DNA of 64,000 nucleotides from Roseovarius nanhaiticus. Lineage in GTDB: Bacteria > Pseudomonadota > Alphaproteobacteria > Rhodobacterales > Rhodobacteraceae. Shown one piece after another: positions 39,191-47,909 of this stretch (position 1 is the stretch's first letter; each line of letters starts with the position of its first letter). The translations under genes and the position numbers were made by a program. The DNA lies in NCBI RefSeq assembly GCF_900156535.1, contig NZ_FTNV01000003.1:62001-126000 (forward strand). The letters are read 5' to 3'. Below the pieces are notes generated by a model. It was not told the DNA's origin. It saw nothing but the letters and a program-made list of their open reading frames with translations, and did not search any database.

Positions 39191-39826
39191 ATGACAGCGA
39201 CGTCCAATTTCGACACCGGCGACGAATGGTCCACCCGCACGCGCCGCTTTGCGCGCAAGGCCAAGCCGCGCGCACGTGCGCCGCAATTGGGAACGCAGGA
39301 GATAGACGAGATGATCGCGCGCATCTCACTGGCTGACCGCCGTGCTTTTTCCCAGCTTTATGACAGCACCTCGTCGAAACTTTTCGGGGTCTGCCTGCGT
39401 GTCCTCAAGAACAGGGCCGCCGCCGAAGATGCCCTGCAAGAGACGTATATGAAGGTCTGGCGCTATGCGTCGAAATACCAAAGCGGCGGGATCAGCCCAA
39501 TGACGTGGCTGATCACGATCGCGCGCAACACCGCCATCGACAAGCTGCGCGCGACGCGCCAGGCGGAAGATATCTCGGGGATGCATGACACGCTGGCCGC
39601 GCCGGGACTGACGCCCGAGCAGGCCGTTATCGCGGGCGGCGAGGCGACCCGCATCGCCGTCTGTTTGGCCGAGCTTGATGACCCGCGTGACCGTGCGGTG
39701 CGCGGCGCCTACCTGGAAGGGCGCAGCTATGCCGAGCTGGCCGAAACATTGAATGTGCCACTGAACACGGTGCGCACCTGGCTACGCCGTAGCCTTATAA
39801 GCCTCAAGGAGTGCATGTCGAAATGA
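39191..39826 (+). CDS. ECF-type RNA polymerase sigma factor
   Basis: The 211-residue product has sigma region 2 (SQLYDSTSSKLFGVCLRVLKNRAAAEDALQ and ETYMKVWRYASKY). Region 4 follows (GRSYAELAETLNVPLNTVRTWLRRSLISLKE). The order with an RskA-like anti-sigma gene resembles SigK/RskA pairs. The exact start is uncertain: ATG 39176, 39191 (used, with GGGA upstream) and 39311 are in frame. The gene overlaps its anti-sigma gene by ATGA, so the two are made together. Such sigma factors respond to envelope or oxidative stress, but the signal here is unknown. Confidence 0.92.
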   Translation: MTATSNFDTGDEWSTRTRRFARKAKPRARAPQLGTQEIDEMIARISLADRRAFSQLYDSTSSKLFGVCLRVLKNRAAAEDALQETYMKVWRYASKYQSGGISPMTWLITIARNTAIDKLRATRQAEDISGMHDTLAAPGLTPEQAVIAGGEATRIAVCLAELDDPRDRAVRGAYLEGRSYAELAETLNVPLNTVRTWLRRSLISLKECMSK

Positions 39827-40518
39827 GCACCTCAGCAACAGCCGACCGTGGCGAAGATGGCCTTCTGGCCGCGGAATACGTTCTGCGCCTCTTGATGCCG
39901 GATGAAGAGCGCGCCTTCGAGCGTCGTCTGCAATCCGACCGTAGCCTGCTGCGCGACGTCGCCGAATGGACTACCCGGTTTTCCGGGATGGACAGTGAAG
40001 TGGCCGAGTCCGCGCCGCATCGCCGGGTCAAGAGGGCGCTTGAGCAGCGTTTATTCGGCGCGCCCGAGGGCGCATCCTGGTTGCAGCGCATTGGCCTCTG
40101 GCAGGGCGTGAGCGCCGTTTCGGTGGCGATGGTGGGCGTTCTGGCCTTCCAGGTCATGCAGGGGCCGCAGATGATTCAGCCGCAGAACGGCCCGATCTAC
40201 GTGTCCGAAGTCATGGCGCAGGACCAGTCGCTGCGCGTGCTGGCAGTCTATGACGAGGATGCCGGCCAGCTGCAGGTGACGCGCACCGCCGGTGCCGCCC
40301 TGCCGGGCCGCACGCTGGAGCTGTGGGCCATCCCCGAGGGCGCCGCGCCGATCAGTCTTGGTGTGCTGCCCGAGAATGGCCGCGCAGCGCTCTTGCTGCC
40401 CGAAGGTGTCGCGGCACTGGGCCTGACGCTGGCCATCAGCGACGAGCCTATCGGCGGCTCGCCCACGGGGCAGCCCACGGGTGCGGTATTGGCCGCAGGT
40501 CAGATTACCGACATCTGA
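39823..40518 (+). CDS. Anti-sigma factor, RskA-like
   Basis: The 231-residue product has a cytoplasmic N-terminal anti-sigma domain (LLAAEYVLRLLMPDEERAFERRL) without a zinc-binding H-x3-C-x2-C motif. A single membrane helix lies near residues 95-113 (GVSAVSVAMVGVLAFQVM). A periplasmic RskA domain follows (GRTLELWAIPEGAAPISLG; LTLAISDEPIGGSPTG). It probably holds the ECF sigma factor inactive at the membrane until a signal triggers its cleavage. It overlaps the sigma gene by 4 bases and ends at a terminator. Confidence 0.9.
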   Translation: MSTSATADRGEDGLLAAEYVLRLLMPDEERAFERRLQSDRSLLRDVAEWTTRFSGMDSEVAESAPHRRVKRALEQRLFGAPEGASWLQRIGLWQGVSAVSVAMVGVLAFQVMQGPQMIQPQNGPIYVSEVMAQDQSLRVLAVYDEDAGQLQVTRTAGAALPGRTLELWAIPEGAAPISLGVLPENGRAALLLPEGVAALGLTLAISDEPIGGSPTGQPTGAVLAAGQITDI

Positions 40519-40537
40519 ATTTCCATCCAGACGAAAA

Positions 40538-40561
40538 AACGGGGCGTTTCCGCGCCCCGTT
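40538..40561 (+). terminator. Hairpin terminator after the anti-sigma gene
   Basis: A 9-bp stem has arms AACGGGGCG (40538-40546) and CGCCCCGTT (40553-40561) with a 6-base loop. It is preceded by an A-run. The T-run after it is interrupted (CTGCGTTTT). It lies between two convergent genes; the A-run gives a T-run for the opposite strand, which may favour the pepF direction. Confidence 0.65.
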
Positions 40562-40585
40562 CTGCGTTTTGCGGTGACGGCCGGA

Positions 40586-42409
40586 TCAATCCTCCATCGC
40601 CTCCAACTCGTCGATCATGCCCGAGATCATGTCGAGACCCTTGTCCCAGAACTTGGGATCACTGGCATCAAGACCGAAGGGCTTGAGCAGGTCTGAATGG
40701 TGCTTGGATCCGCCGGCCTTCAGCATGTCGAAATACTTGTCCTGAAAGCCCTCGGGGTTTTCCTCGTAAACGGCATAAAGAGCATTCACCAATCCGTCGC
40801 CGAAGGCATAGGCATAGACGTAAAACGGCGAATGCACGAAGTGGGGCACGTAACACCAGAACGTCTCGTACCCGTCCATGAAATCAAATGCCGGTCCAAG
40901 GCTCTCGGCCTGTACTGACATCCAGAGTGCGTTGATATCCTCCGGCGTCAGCTCGCCTTCGCGGCGTGCGGCGTGCAGCTTGCATTCGAAATCGTAAAAG
41001 GCGATCTGCCGCACAACCGTGTTGATCATGTCCTCGACCTTGCCAGCCAGCATGACCTTGCGCTCGGCCTTATCCTTGGCGCCCGCCAGCATCCGGCGGA
41101 AGGTCAGCATCTCGCCGAAAACGCTTGCGGTTTCGGCCAGCGTGAGGGGGGTGGACGACAGAAGTTCGCCTTGCTCGGCGGCCAGCACCTGATGGACGCC
41201 GTGCCCCAGTTCATGCGCGAGCGTCATGACATCGCGCGGCTTGCCGAGATAGTTCAGCATGACGTAGGGGTGCACGTTCGTCACGGTCGGATGTGCAAAG
41301 GCGCCCGGCGCCTTGCCCTGCTTCACGCCTGCGTCGATCCAGCCCTTGTCGAAAAAGGGCTGCGCCAGATCGCCCATGCGCGGATCGAACTCGGCATAGG
41401 CAGTCATCACCGTGTCGCGCGCATCGCTCCAGCCGACGATCTTGGTCGTCTCCATCGGCAGGGGGGCGTTGCGGTCCCAGACCTGCATGCGGTCGAGGCC
41501 CAGCCATTTGCGCTTCAGCTCGTAATAGCGGTGGCTTAGCTTGGGGTAGGCGGCGACGACGGCGTCGCGCAGCGCTTCGACGACCTCGGGCTCGACATCA
41601 TTGCTCAGGTGGCGGCCCGTCTGCGCGGTCGGCATGCCGCGCCAGCGGTCCATTACCTCTTTTTCCTTGGCCGAGGTGTTGTGCACGCGGGAAAACGTGC
41701 GGATATTCTCGCCAAAGACGCGGGCCAATTCGCGGCTGGCCGCCTCACGCTTGTCGCGGTCCTGCTCGGTCAGAAGATTCAGTGTACCTTCAATCCCCAA
41801 CTCTTCGCCGTCCACCTCGAAGGTGAGCCCCGCGATTGTCTCGTCGAAAAGCCGCTCCCAGGCATCTCCGACCACGCCCATATCGTGCAGGAACTTCTCC
41901 ATCTCATCAGAGAGCTGGTAAGGCTTCATCGCGCGGATGCGGTCCAAAACGGGTTTGTAGCGGGCAAGTTCCGCGTTTTCGGCCAGAAGGCCCGCCAAAT
42001 GATCCTCGTCAAGCTTGTTCAGCTCGAGCGTGAAAAAGACCAGCGGCGTGGTGTAGGTGGTGATCTTTTCCTGCGCATCCGACAGAAACTTGGTGCGGGC
42101 GGCATCGGTGGTCAGCTGGTAATAGCGCAGGCCCGCATAGGACATGATGCGCCCCGCAATGTTGCTGATCGCCTCGTCCCGGTGGATGCATTTCAGCAGC
42201 CCTTCGGCGTCCAGATCTGCCAGCTTGCCCTCGTAATCGGCGGCAAAGGCGGCGCATTCACGCTCCAGCCAGTCCATATCGCGCTTGAGCTCGGGTGCAT
42301 CGGGGGCGCTGTAAAGGTCGCTCAGATCCCATTCCGGCAGGTCGCCCAGATCCTTTCCCTTTGCATTTGCATTGGCATCGTGGGCGGGCTGGCGGACACG
42401 GATCATCAT
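40586..42409 (-). CDS. pepF: M3-family oligoendopeptidase F
   Basis: PepF is a cytoplasmic zinc metallopeptidase that degrades peptides of about 7-17 residues. The 607-residue product has the N-terminal PepF segment (WDLSDLYSAPDAPELKRDMDWLE). The M3 zinc motif is HELGH (LAHELGHGVHQVL), with a downstream E in LAETASVFGEML, and HSPFYVYAYAFGDGLVNALY follows. The start ATG ends at 42409 and has CAGGAG upstream; another ATG follows directly. Length is normal for the family. Confidence 0.95.
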   Translation of the reverse strand: MMIRVRQPAHDANANAKGKDLGDLPEWDLSDLYSAPDAPELKRDMDWLERECAAFAADYEGKLADLDAEGLLKCIHRDEAISNIAGRIMSYAGLRYYQLTTDAARTKFLSDAQEKITTYTTPLVFFTLELNKLDEDHLAGLLAENAELARYKPVLDRIRAMKPYQLSDEMEKFLHDMGVVGDAWERLFDETIAGLTFEVDGEELGIEGTLNLLTEQDRDKREAASRELARVFGENIRTFSRVHNTSAKEKEVMDRWRGMPTAQTGRHLSNDVEPEVVEALRDAVVAAYPKLSHRYYELKRKWLGLDRMQVWDRNAPLPMETTKIVGWSDARDTVMTAYAEFDPRMGDLAQPFFDKGWIDAGVKQGKAPGAFAHPTVTNVHPYVMLNYLGKPRDVMTLAHELGHGVHQVLAAEQGELLSSTPLTLAETASVFGEMLTFRRMLAGAKDKAERKVMLAGKVEDMINTVVRQIAFYDFECKLHAARREGELTPEDINALWMSVQAESLGPAFDFMDGYETFWCYVPHFVHSPFYVYAYAFGDGLVNALYAVYEENPEGFQDKYFDMLKAGGSKHHSDLLKPFGLDASDPKFWDKGLDMISGMIDELEAMED

Positions 42410-42478
42410 TGCGGCTCCTGAATTTTGCTGCACCAGACATAGGCGGGCCGCGCCGCAGCCTCAAGGGCGGTGCGAATT

Positions 42479-44071
42479 TCAGCCGTATTGCCGCAGCATC
42501 TCGTGCAGATCGTCGAGGGTGTTGGCCTCTTGCAGCGGCTTGTCATGCCGCCAGCGTTTCATGCGGGGGAATCGCAGTGCCACGCCGGATTTATGGCGCG
42601 GCGAGGGCGCGATCCCTTCGAAGGCGATTTCGAACACATGCTCTGGCGTGACGCTGCGCACGGGGCCGAAACGCTCTTTGGTATTTTTGCGCACCCAGGC
42701 TGTTATCTTGCGGAATTCGGTATCCGTGAGACCGGAATAAGCCTTGGTGAACGGGACGAGGTCATTGCCATTCCAGACGGCAAAGGTGAAGTCTGTAAAG
42801 AGGTTCGCGCGGCGTCCGGATCCCTGCTGCGCATAGATCATCACAGCATCTATGGTCAGCGGGTCCAGCTTCCATTTCCACCAATCGCCGCGCTTACGCC
42901 CCGCGTGATAGGGGCTGGTGGCAGATTTAAGCATCAAGCCCTCGGCGCGGTTCTCGCGTGCGGTGCTGCGGATCTCGGCCAAGGCATCCCAGCTGTCGTA
43001 GTCGATCAGCTTTGAGGCGTGGACGGGCGCATCAACCGGCAGTTCGCTGAGGAGCGCATCCAATCGCGCGCGCCGTTCGGCAAATGGCAAGGCGCGCAGA
43101 TCGCGGCCACCCTCCTCGAGCATGTCATAGGCCAAGAGGATCACCGGAGCGCTTTTTAGCAGCGCCTTCGGCACCGTCTTGCGGCCGATCCGCTTTTGCA
43201 GATCGTTAAAGGGTAGCGGCGCGGCGCCCTCCCAGGCCACGATTTCTCCATCGAGAACGGTGCCATCGGGCAGAAAATCCGCGGCACGGGCGAATTCGGG
43301 AAAGCGGTCAGTCATCAACTCCTCACCGCGCGACCAGACAAAGTGCGCGCCCTTGCGCGCAATGAGCTGGCCTCGGATGCCGTCCCATTTCCATTCCGCC
43401 AGCCAGTTTCGCGGGTCGCCCAGCGTCTCGGGCGCCTCCTCCAGCCCGTAGGCAAGGCAGAAGGGATAGGGCCGCGATTGTGCCGCCTCGGGATCGGGCG
43501 CCTCGATCAGGGTGCGATAGTCAGTGCTGTCAGGCGTCCAGTCGCCCATCAGACGGTGCGCCAGTTCCGCTTCGTCATGCCCGGTGGCGGCGCTGAGCGC
43601 GCGGGTCATCAGCTTGCGGCTGATCCCGACGCGAAAGCCCCCCGTTAGCAGCTTGTTGAAAACCAGTCGTTCGGCGGTGTCCAGTTGATCCCATGCGTCC
43701 AGAATGGCCGATTTGCGCGCTTCGTCGTTGGCGCCATCAAGGCTGCGCAGAAAGGCGATCCACTCAGTCAGGCTGCGGTCTTGTTCACGGCTGGGCGGGG
43801 GAAGGACCAGCGCGATTGTCTCGGCCAGGTCGCCGACGATCGGATACGCCTCCTCGAATAACCACAAGGGAACATTGGCCCGCTCCGCCGCCCATTCGCG
43901 CAGCTTGGTCGTGGTGATCGCGCGGCGTGGGCGGCGCCCCGAAAAGAGTGCAATGGTCCAAAGACGGTCCTCCTCGGGGGCGGCTTCGAAATAGGCGGCG
44001 AGGGCAGCGACCTTGGTATTGGTCTTGGTTGTCTGGTCGATGGTCGCATAGAGCGCGGTAAAGCGTTTCAT
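42479..44071 (-). CDS. ATP-dependent DNA ligase (cisplatin-damage-response type)
   Basis: This is a nuclear-repair-type bacterial ATP-dependent ligase of 530 residues. An N-terminal alpha-helical DNA-binding domain precedes motif I (EWKWDGIRGQ) with the adenylated lysine. DGTVLDGEIVAW, AEGLMLK and KRGDWWKWKL (motif V) follow, then a C-terminal OB fold. It overlaps the exonuclease gene by 4 bases. The pair is a known module in proteobacteria, often with an Lhr-type helicase and a phosphoesterase, which are not present next to it here. Confidence 0.93.
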   Translation of the reverse strand: MKRFTALYATIDQTTKTNTKVAALAAYFEAAPEEDRLWTIALFSGRRPRRAITTTKLREWAAERANVPLWLFEEAYPIVGDLAETIALVLPPPSREQDRSLTEWIAFLRSLDGANDEARKSAILDAWDQLDTAERLVFNKLLTGGFRVGISRKLMTRALSAATGHDEAELAHRLMGDWTPDSTDYRTLIEAPDPEAAQSRPYPFCLAYGLEEAPETLGDPRNWLAEWKWDGIRGQLIARKGAHFVWSRGEELMTDRFPEFARAADFLPDGTVLDGEIVAWEGAAPLPFNDLQKRIGRKTVPKALLKSAPVILLAYDMLEEGGRDLRALPFAERRARLDALLSELPVDAPVHASKLIDYDSWDALAEIRSTARENRAEGLMLKSATSPYHAGRKRGDWWKWKLDPLTIDAVMIYAQQGSGRRANLFTDFTFAVWNGNDLVPFTKAYSGLTDTEFRKITAWVRKNTKERFGPVRSVTPEHVFEIAFEGIAPSPRHKSGVALRFPRMKRWRHDKPLQEANTLDDLHEMLRQYG

Positions 44072-45069
44072 TCCGGCTCCTCCGCATCGATTGCCTCGCC
44101 GGTGAACTCGGTTTTGAGCGCTTCGGCATTATAGCCTTCCGACTTCAACCACCGCGCGAAGATATCGGTATAACCATGCGTGGCATATATGTTTTCTGCG
44201 CCAGTTGCCTTGATCGCTTCATTCAGCCCGGTCCAATCCGCGTGATCCGACACGACAAAGCCGCGATCCACGCTGCGACGCCGCCGCACGCCGCGCATCC
44301 GCATCCAGCCGCTGGCAAAGCCGGTGGCGCCGGGGCGAAACCGCCGCGCCCAATCGCTGCCCAATGCGCCGGGGGGGGCGATGATCATGGCGCCGGGATA
44401 ATCCTTGGGGGCGAGGTCTGGCGTGACATACGTGGTGGCGGGCAGATCAAAGCCCTGCTCGCGCAGGATCGCGTCGGTGTTCTCGACTGCGCCATGGGTC
44501 AGGATCGGCGCAATTTCGGGGTCCAGCAGACTCATCACGCGCTGCGCCTTGCCCAGTGAATAGGCGCCCAGCAGGCTGAACTTGCCATCCGCCGCATTGC
44601 CGGCCCACCACTCGTTTATCTGGCGCGCGGCCTCGGCCTCGGACGGCCACTCGAAAACCGGCAATCCAAAGGTGCATTCGGTAATGAAGCTGTGGCATTT
44701 TACCGTCTCGAACGGGGTCGAGAGCGCATCGGGCGTGGTCTTGTAGTCGCCAGAGACCACCCACACCTCGCCGCCCACTTCGACGCGGACCTGGGCCGAT
44801 CCGGGGATGTGCCCCGCGGGATGAAAGGACACGTTTGCGCCCCCGATGGTTCTGACTTCACTATATTTTATCGAATCGAGGTCAATGTTGCCCAAGCGGT
44901 GACGCATCACCGGCCCGGCAATATCGGTGGCCAGGTAGCGCCGATGGCCCGGTCGCGCGTGGTCCGCATGGCCATGCGTAATAAGCGCACGGTCCACCGG
45001 GCGCCATGGGTCGATGTAAAAATCGCCCGCGGGGCAATAAATACCCTCTGGTCTGAAGCTGAGCACCAT
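44068..45069 (-). CDS. Ligase-associated DNA exonuclease (metallo-beta-lactamase fold)
   Basis: The 333-residue protein belongs to the beta-CASP/SNM1-like group found beside ATP-dependent ligases. It has FRPEGIYCPAGDFYIDPWRPVDRALITHG in part, the metal motif HGHADHARPG, PAGHIPGSAQ, VSGDYK, and SDHADWTGL near the C terminus. ATG ending at 45069 is used; an ATG ending at 45105 adds 12 residues. It is upstream of and coupled to the ligase. It is divergent from the FAH gene, with about 100 bases between them and no LexA box seen. Confidence 0.92.
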   Translation of the reverse strand: MVLSFRPEGIYCPAGDFYIDPWRPVDRALITHGHADHARPGHRRYLATDIAGPVMRHRLGNIDLDSIKYSEVRTIGGANVSFHPAGHIPGSAQVRVEVGGEVWVVSGDYKTTPDALSTPFETVKCHSFITECTFGLPVFEWPSEAEAARQINEWWAGNAADGKFSLLGAYSLGKAQRVMSLLDPEIAPILTHGAVENTDAILREQGFDLPATTYVTPDLAPKDYPGAMIIAPPGALGSDWARRFRPGATGFASGWMRMRGVRRRRSVDRGFVVSDHADWTGLNEAIKATGAENIYATHGYTDIFARWLKSEGYNAEALKTEFTGEAIDAEEPE

Positions 45070-45167
45070 TTGGGGAAGAATAGGTTGGGCCCCGCGGTTT
45101 GCCACCCTCTTGCGTGCAAACGCGCCGTGGCTAGTCTGCGGATGAGGTCAGCAGAAAGGGCGGTGAC

Positions 45168-45998
45168 ATGAAATTTGTGCGATATGGCGAGCTTGGGCAC
45201 GAAAAGCCCGGCGTTCTGGACGCATCGGGCGCTCTGCGCGATCTATCGGACGTGATCGAGGATATTGCGGGCGATATACTGGCGGCGCTGCCAGATGTTG
45301 ACGTCAACGCATTACCCGAAGTGCCGGGCGCGCCGCGTCTCGGCCCGCCCGTGGGCCGTGTGGGCAAGCTGATCGGGATCGGGCTGAATTATTACGATCA
45401 TGCCGCCGAAGTGGGGCTGGAGCCGCCGAAAGAGCCGATTATCTTCATGAAGGCGACGTCATCGATCACAGGGCCGAACGATCCGGTCTATCTGCCGCGA
45501 GGATCCGTGAAATCCGATTGGGAGGTCGAACTGGGCGTCGTGATCGGCAAGCGGGCGAAATACGTGAGCGAGGCCGATGCGCTGGCGCATGTGGCGGGCT
45601 ACACCATCGTCAACGATGTGTCCGAACGCGCGTTTCAGACCGAGCGGGGCGGACAGTGGACCAAGGGCAAAAGCTGTGACAGCTTTGGCCCCATCGGACC
45701 CTGGCTGGTTACGCCGGACGAGTTGGGTGATGTGCAGGCGCTGGACATGGTGCTGGATCTGAACGGAGAACCGGCGCAGCGGGGCAGCACGTCGTCGATG
45801 ATTTTCGGCGTGGCCGAGGTGGTTTCCTACCTCAGCCAGATGATGACGCTCCATCCGGGTGACATCATTGCCACGGGCACGCCGCCGGGAGTGGGCATGG
45901 GGATGAAACCGCCCCGTTTTCTGCGCGAAGGGGATGTGATGACCCTTGCGATTGCGGGCCTTGGCGCTCAGCGGCAGGAAGTGCGCCAGGACGCCTAG
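45168..45998 (+). CDS. Fumarylacetoacetate hydrolase family protein
   Basis: The 276-residue product has the FAH fold. A metal-binding region DWEVELGVVIGKRAK supplies the acidic ligands, with NYYDHAAEVGLEPPKEPIIFMKA before it and SCDSFGPIGPWLV and GDIIATGTPPGVGMGMKPP after it. Family members hydrolyse or decarboxylate 3-oxo acids; the last motif is common in ureidoglycolate lyase and diketo-deoxy-fuconate hydrolase subgroups. The substrate cannot be told from sequence. It ends with a 4-base convergent overlap with the next gene. Confidence 0.88.
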   Translation: MKFVRYGELGHEKPGVLDASGALRDLSDVIEDIAGDILAALPDVDVNALPEVPGAPRLGPPVGRVGKLIGIGLNYYDHAAEVGLEPPKEPIIFMKATSSITGPNDPVYLPRGSVKSDWEVELGVVIGKRAKYVSEADALAHVAGYTIVNDVSERAFQTERGGQWTKGKSCDSFGPIGPWLVTPDELGDVQALDMVLDLNGEPAQRGSTSSMIFGVAEVVSYLSQMMTLHPGDIIATGTPPGVGMGMKPPRFLREGDVMTLAIAGLGAQRQEVRQDA

Positions 45999-46930
45999 CT
46001 GTGCGCGGTCCAGAACCGCTCCAGCATATCCCAGACGGCCTGGCGGGTTTCGGGGCGGTCCATCATCGGCTCGTGCCGCGCGCCGTTCAGCCACTCCAGC
46101 CGCGCGCCGGGCCAGCGGGCAATACGCGCCTTGATGCGGGGCACGTCGACGATGCGCTCGTCGGTCCCGACGATGGTCAGGCAAGGCAGATCGGGTGACG
46201 GCAGGGCATGAAGGCGCCGGCATTCCTGTAACGCGCCAAAGAGCCAGCGCAGGCTGGGGCCGCCCAAGGACAGTTCGGGATGGTCGGTCAGCTGAGCCAC
46301 CATATGGGTGTGCATCTCGGCGTCGCGGGTCAGGTCGTTGCTCTCGAACGGCTCGCTTAGCATATAGCTTTTGGGGCCGGTGCTGGGCGCGAACTTATGG
46401 CCCAGCCCGACACGCTGGCTGCCCCAACCCAGTGACCAGGCCAACGGTCGCAGGGCGGCACGCATGCGGATACCCCACATCGGAGCCGAGAACGCGGCGC
46501 TCGCCACCGGCAGGCCGTCCGCCGCCGCGCGCAGGCCAATGGCGCCGCCCATGGAGTGCGCCAGAAGGTGCCATGGCCGGGGCAGATCCAGCGCCCCGGC
46601 GGCGCGCATGAGCGCCGCGACATCCTTTTGGTAATCTTGAAAATCGCCGACGTCCCCGGTCATCGCGTCGCCCGTCAGCCGGTCTGACAGGCCCTGACCG
46701 CGCCAATCGATGGTTGCCATCCCGTAGCCCCGCGCGCCCAAATCAGCTGCAGCTCGCCCGTATTTTTCAATAAATTCCGTGCGGCCCGGAAAGAGGATGA
46801 TCGTGCCGCGCGCGTCTGCAACTGGCCAGGCACCGATCCGCAGCCGCACGCCATCGTCCGCGCGAACCCAGGCTGCGTGGCCGCCATCCGGCCCGCCAGC
46901 GATCTCGGCAAAGAAAGGCGCTGTGTCCAT
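45995..46930 (-). CDS. Alpha/beta hydrolase (lysophospholipase-like)
   Basis: The 311-residue product has the lid and core of the PldB/monoacylglycerol-lipase group. The oxyanion region is GTIILFPGRTEFIEKYG, then DWRGQGLSDR, and the nucleophile elbow is HSMGG (LLAHSMGGAIGLR). The acid lies near VGTDERIVD and the His in NGARHEPMMD. It starts on the last base of the SCP2 gene, so the two are probably cotranscribed. A role in lipid turnover is inferred from family and neighbour. Confidence 0.9.
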   Translation of the reverse strand: MDTAPFFAEIAGGPDGGHAAWVRADDGVRLRIGAWPVADARGTIILFPGRTEFIEKYGRAAADLGARGYGMATIDWRGQGLSDRLTGDAMTGDVGDFQDYQKDVAALMRAAGALDLPRPWHLLAHSMGGAIGLRAAADGLPVASAAFSAPMWGIRMRAALRPLAWSLGWGSQRVGLGHKFAPSTGPKSYMLSEPFESNDLTRDAEMHTHMVAQLTDHPELSLGGPSLRWLFGALQECRRLHALPSPDLPCLTIVGTDERIVDVPRIKARIARWPGARLEWLNGARHEPMMDRPETRQAVWDMLERFWTAHS

Positions 46931-47226
46931 CAGCCCAGGATGCGGCCCAGTTTCATTGCGGCGCCGATATCGCCCTTGAGGCCCATCTTGCCGGTCAGAT
47001 ACGCCTTGGCCGGATCCAGATCGCCGCGCACGATATCCTCAAAGACATCCGCTGTAGCTGTCAGGGTTACGTTAGCGTCATCTGCATCTTTGCCGGGCCG
47101 CGCGCCCTTTGCGTCGATCACGATGATACCTTCTCCGGTGACGACAAATTTGGCCATCCCGTCCATTCCCTCGGGTTTCAGACGCCGATTGAGGGCTTCG
47201 ACCGCCTCGTTGATCCTGTCGCTCAT
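46930..47226 (-). CDS. SCP2 sterol-binding domain protein
   Basis: The 98-residue product is a single SCP2-type lipid-binding domain. It has GMDGMAKFVVTGEGIIVIDAKG, VTLTATADVFEDIVRGDLDP and KAYLTGKMGLKGDIGAAMKL. Such bacterial proteins bind hydrophobic ligands, but physiological roles are unclear. It is the first gene of a two-gene unit with the hydrolase downstream. It is divergent from the TPR gene with 92 bases between them. Confidence 0.9.
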   Translation of the reverse strand: MSDRINEAVEALNRRLKPEGMDGMAKFVVTGEGIIVIDAKGARPGKDADDANVTLTATADVFEDIVRGDLDPAKAYLTGKMGLKGDIGAAMKLGRILG

Positions 47227-47318
47227 CTGCCGCTCCCGCCGATTTGATGAACCTTGCGGCGCCGCATTGCGTTCGGGGGGTTTGCTTTCCCGGCTGCGGC
47301 GCTAAACTTGGAAGTGTT

Positions 47319-47879
47319 ATGGGCGCTCTTCGCATCAATCTCAATCCCGCCGTTGCGCTTTGTCTGGCGCTGCTGCTGCCTGCCGCGGGGCAGGCGCAGG
47401 ACGAATCTCGCCTCGACCAGATGTATGAGGCGCTGAGAACCGCGCCTGCGGACGAGGCGGGCCGCATTGGACGTGAGATTAGACTGGAATTGTCGAAATC
47501 CGGCTCTCCCGCGATGAACTTGCTGTTGAAACGGGGGCGCGATGCGATTGCGGGTGGCGATATGGGCCTCGCCATCGAGATTTTGAGCGCGCTGACGGAT
47601 CATGCGCCGGAATTTGCCGAAGGCTGGCACGCACGCTCGGTTGCGTTTGCGCGGGCCGGCATGCCGGGCGCCGCGATGGGCGATCTTGAGCGCGCGCTGG
47701 CGCTCGATCCGCGCAATTTCGCGGCGATCTACAGCCTTGGCGCCCTGCTCGAGCAGATCGGGCAGCCCGCCCTCGCGCTGGACGCCTACGCGCGGGTGGC
47801 CGAGATCCACCCGCATTTCGACGACACCGAGGCCAATCTGGCTCGTATCAGCGCCGACACCCAAGGCTCTGCCCTCTGA
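47319..47879 (+). CDS. Exported tetratricopeptide repeat protein
   Basis: The 186-residue product starts with a signal peptide (NLNPAVALCLALLLPAAGQAQ, cleavage after AQA or similar). About three TPR-like helical pairs follow: AIAGGDMGLAIEILSALTDH, WHARSVAFARAGMPGAAMGDL and YSLGALLEQIGQPALALDAYARV. It is probably periplasmic and mediates protein contacts. Partner unknown. ATG 47319 is chosen because it gives a standard signal peptide. It precedes the helicase gene by 30 bases. Confidence 0.85.
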   Translation: MGALRINLNPAVALCLALLLPAAGQAQDESRLDQMYEALRTAPADEAGRIGREIRLELSKSGSPAMNLLLKRGRDAIAGGDMGLAIEILSALTDHAPEFAEGWHARSVAFARAGMPGAAMGDLERALALDPRNFAAIYSLGALLEQIGQPALALDAYARVAEIHPHFDDTEANLARISADTQGSAL

Positions 47880-47909
47880 CGTAATCCTGAACCACCGGAG
47901 ACGAGGCCC

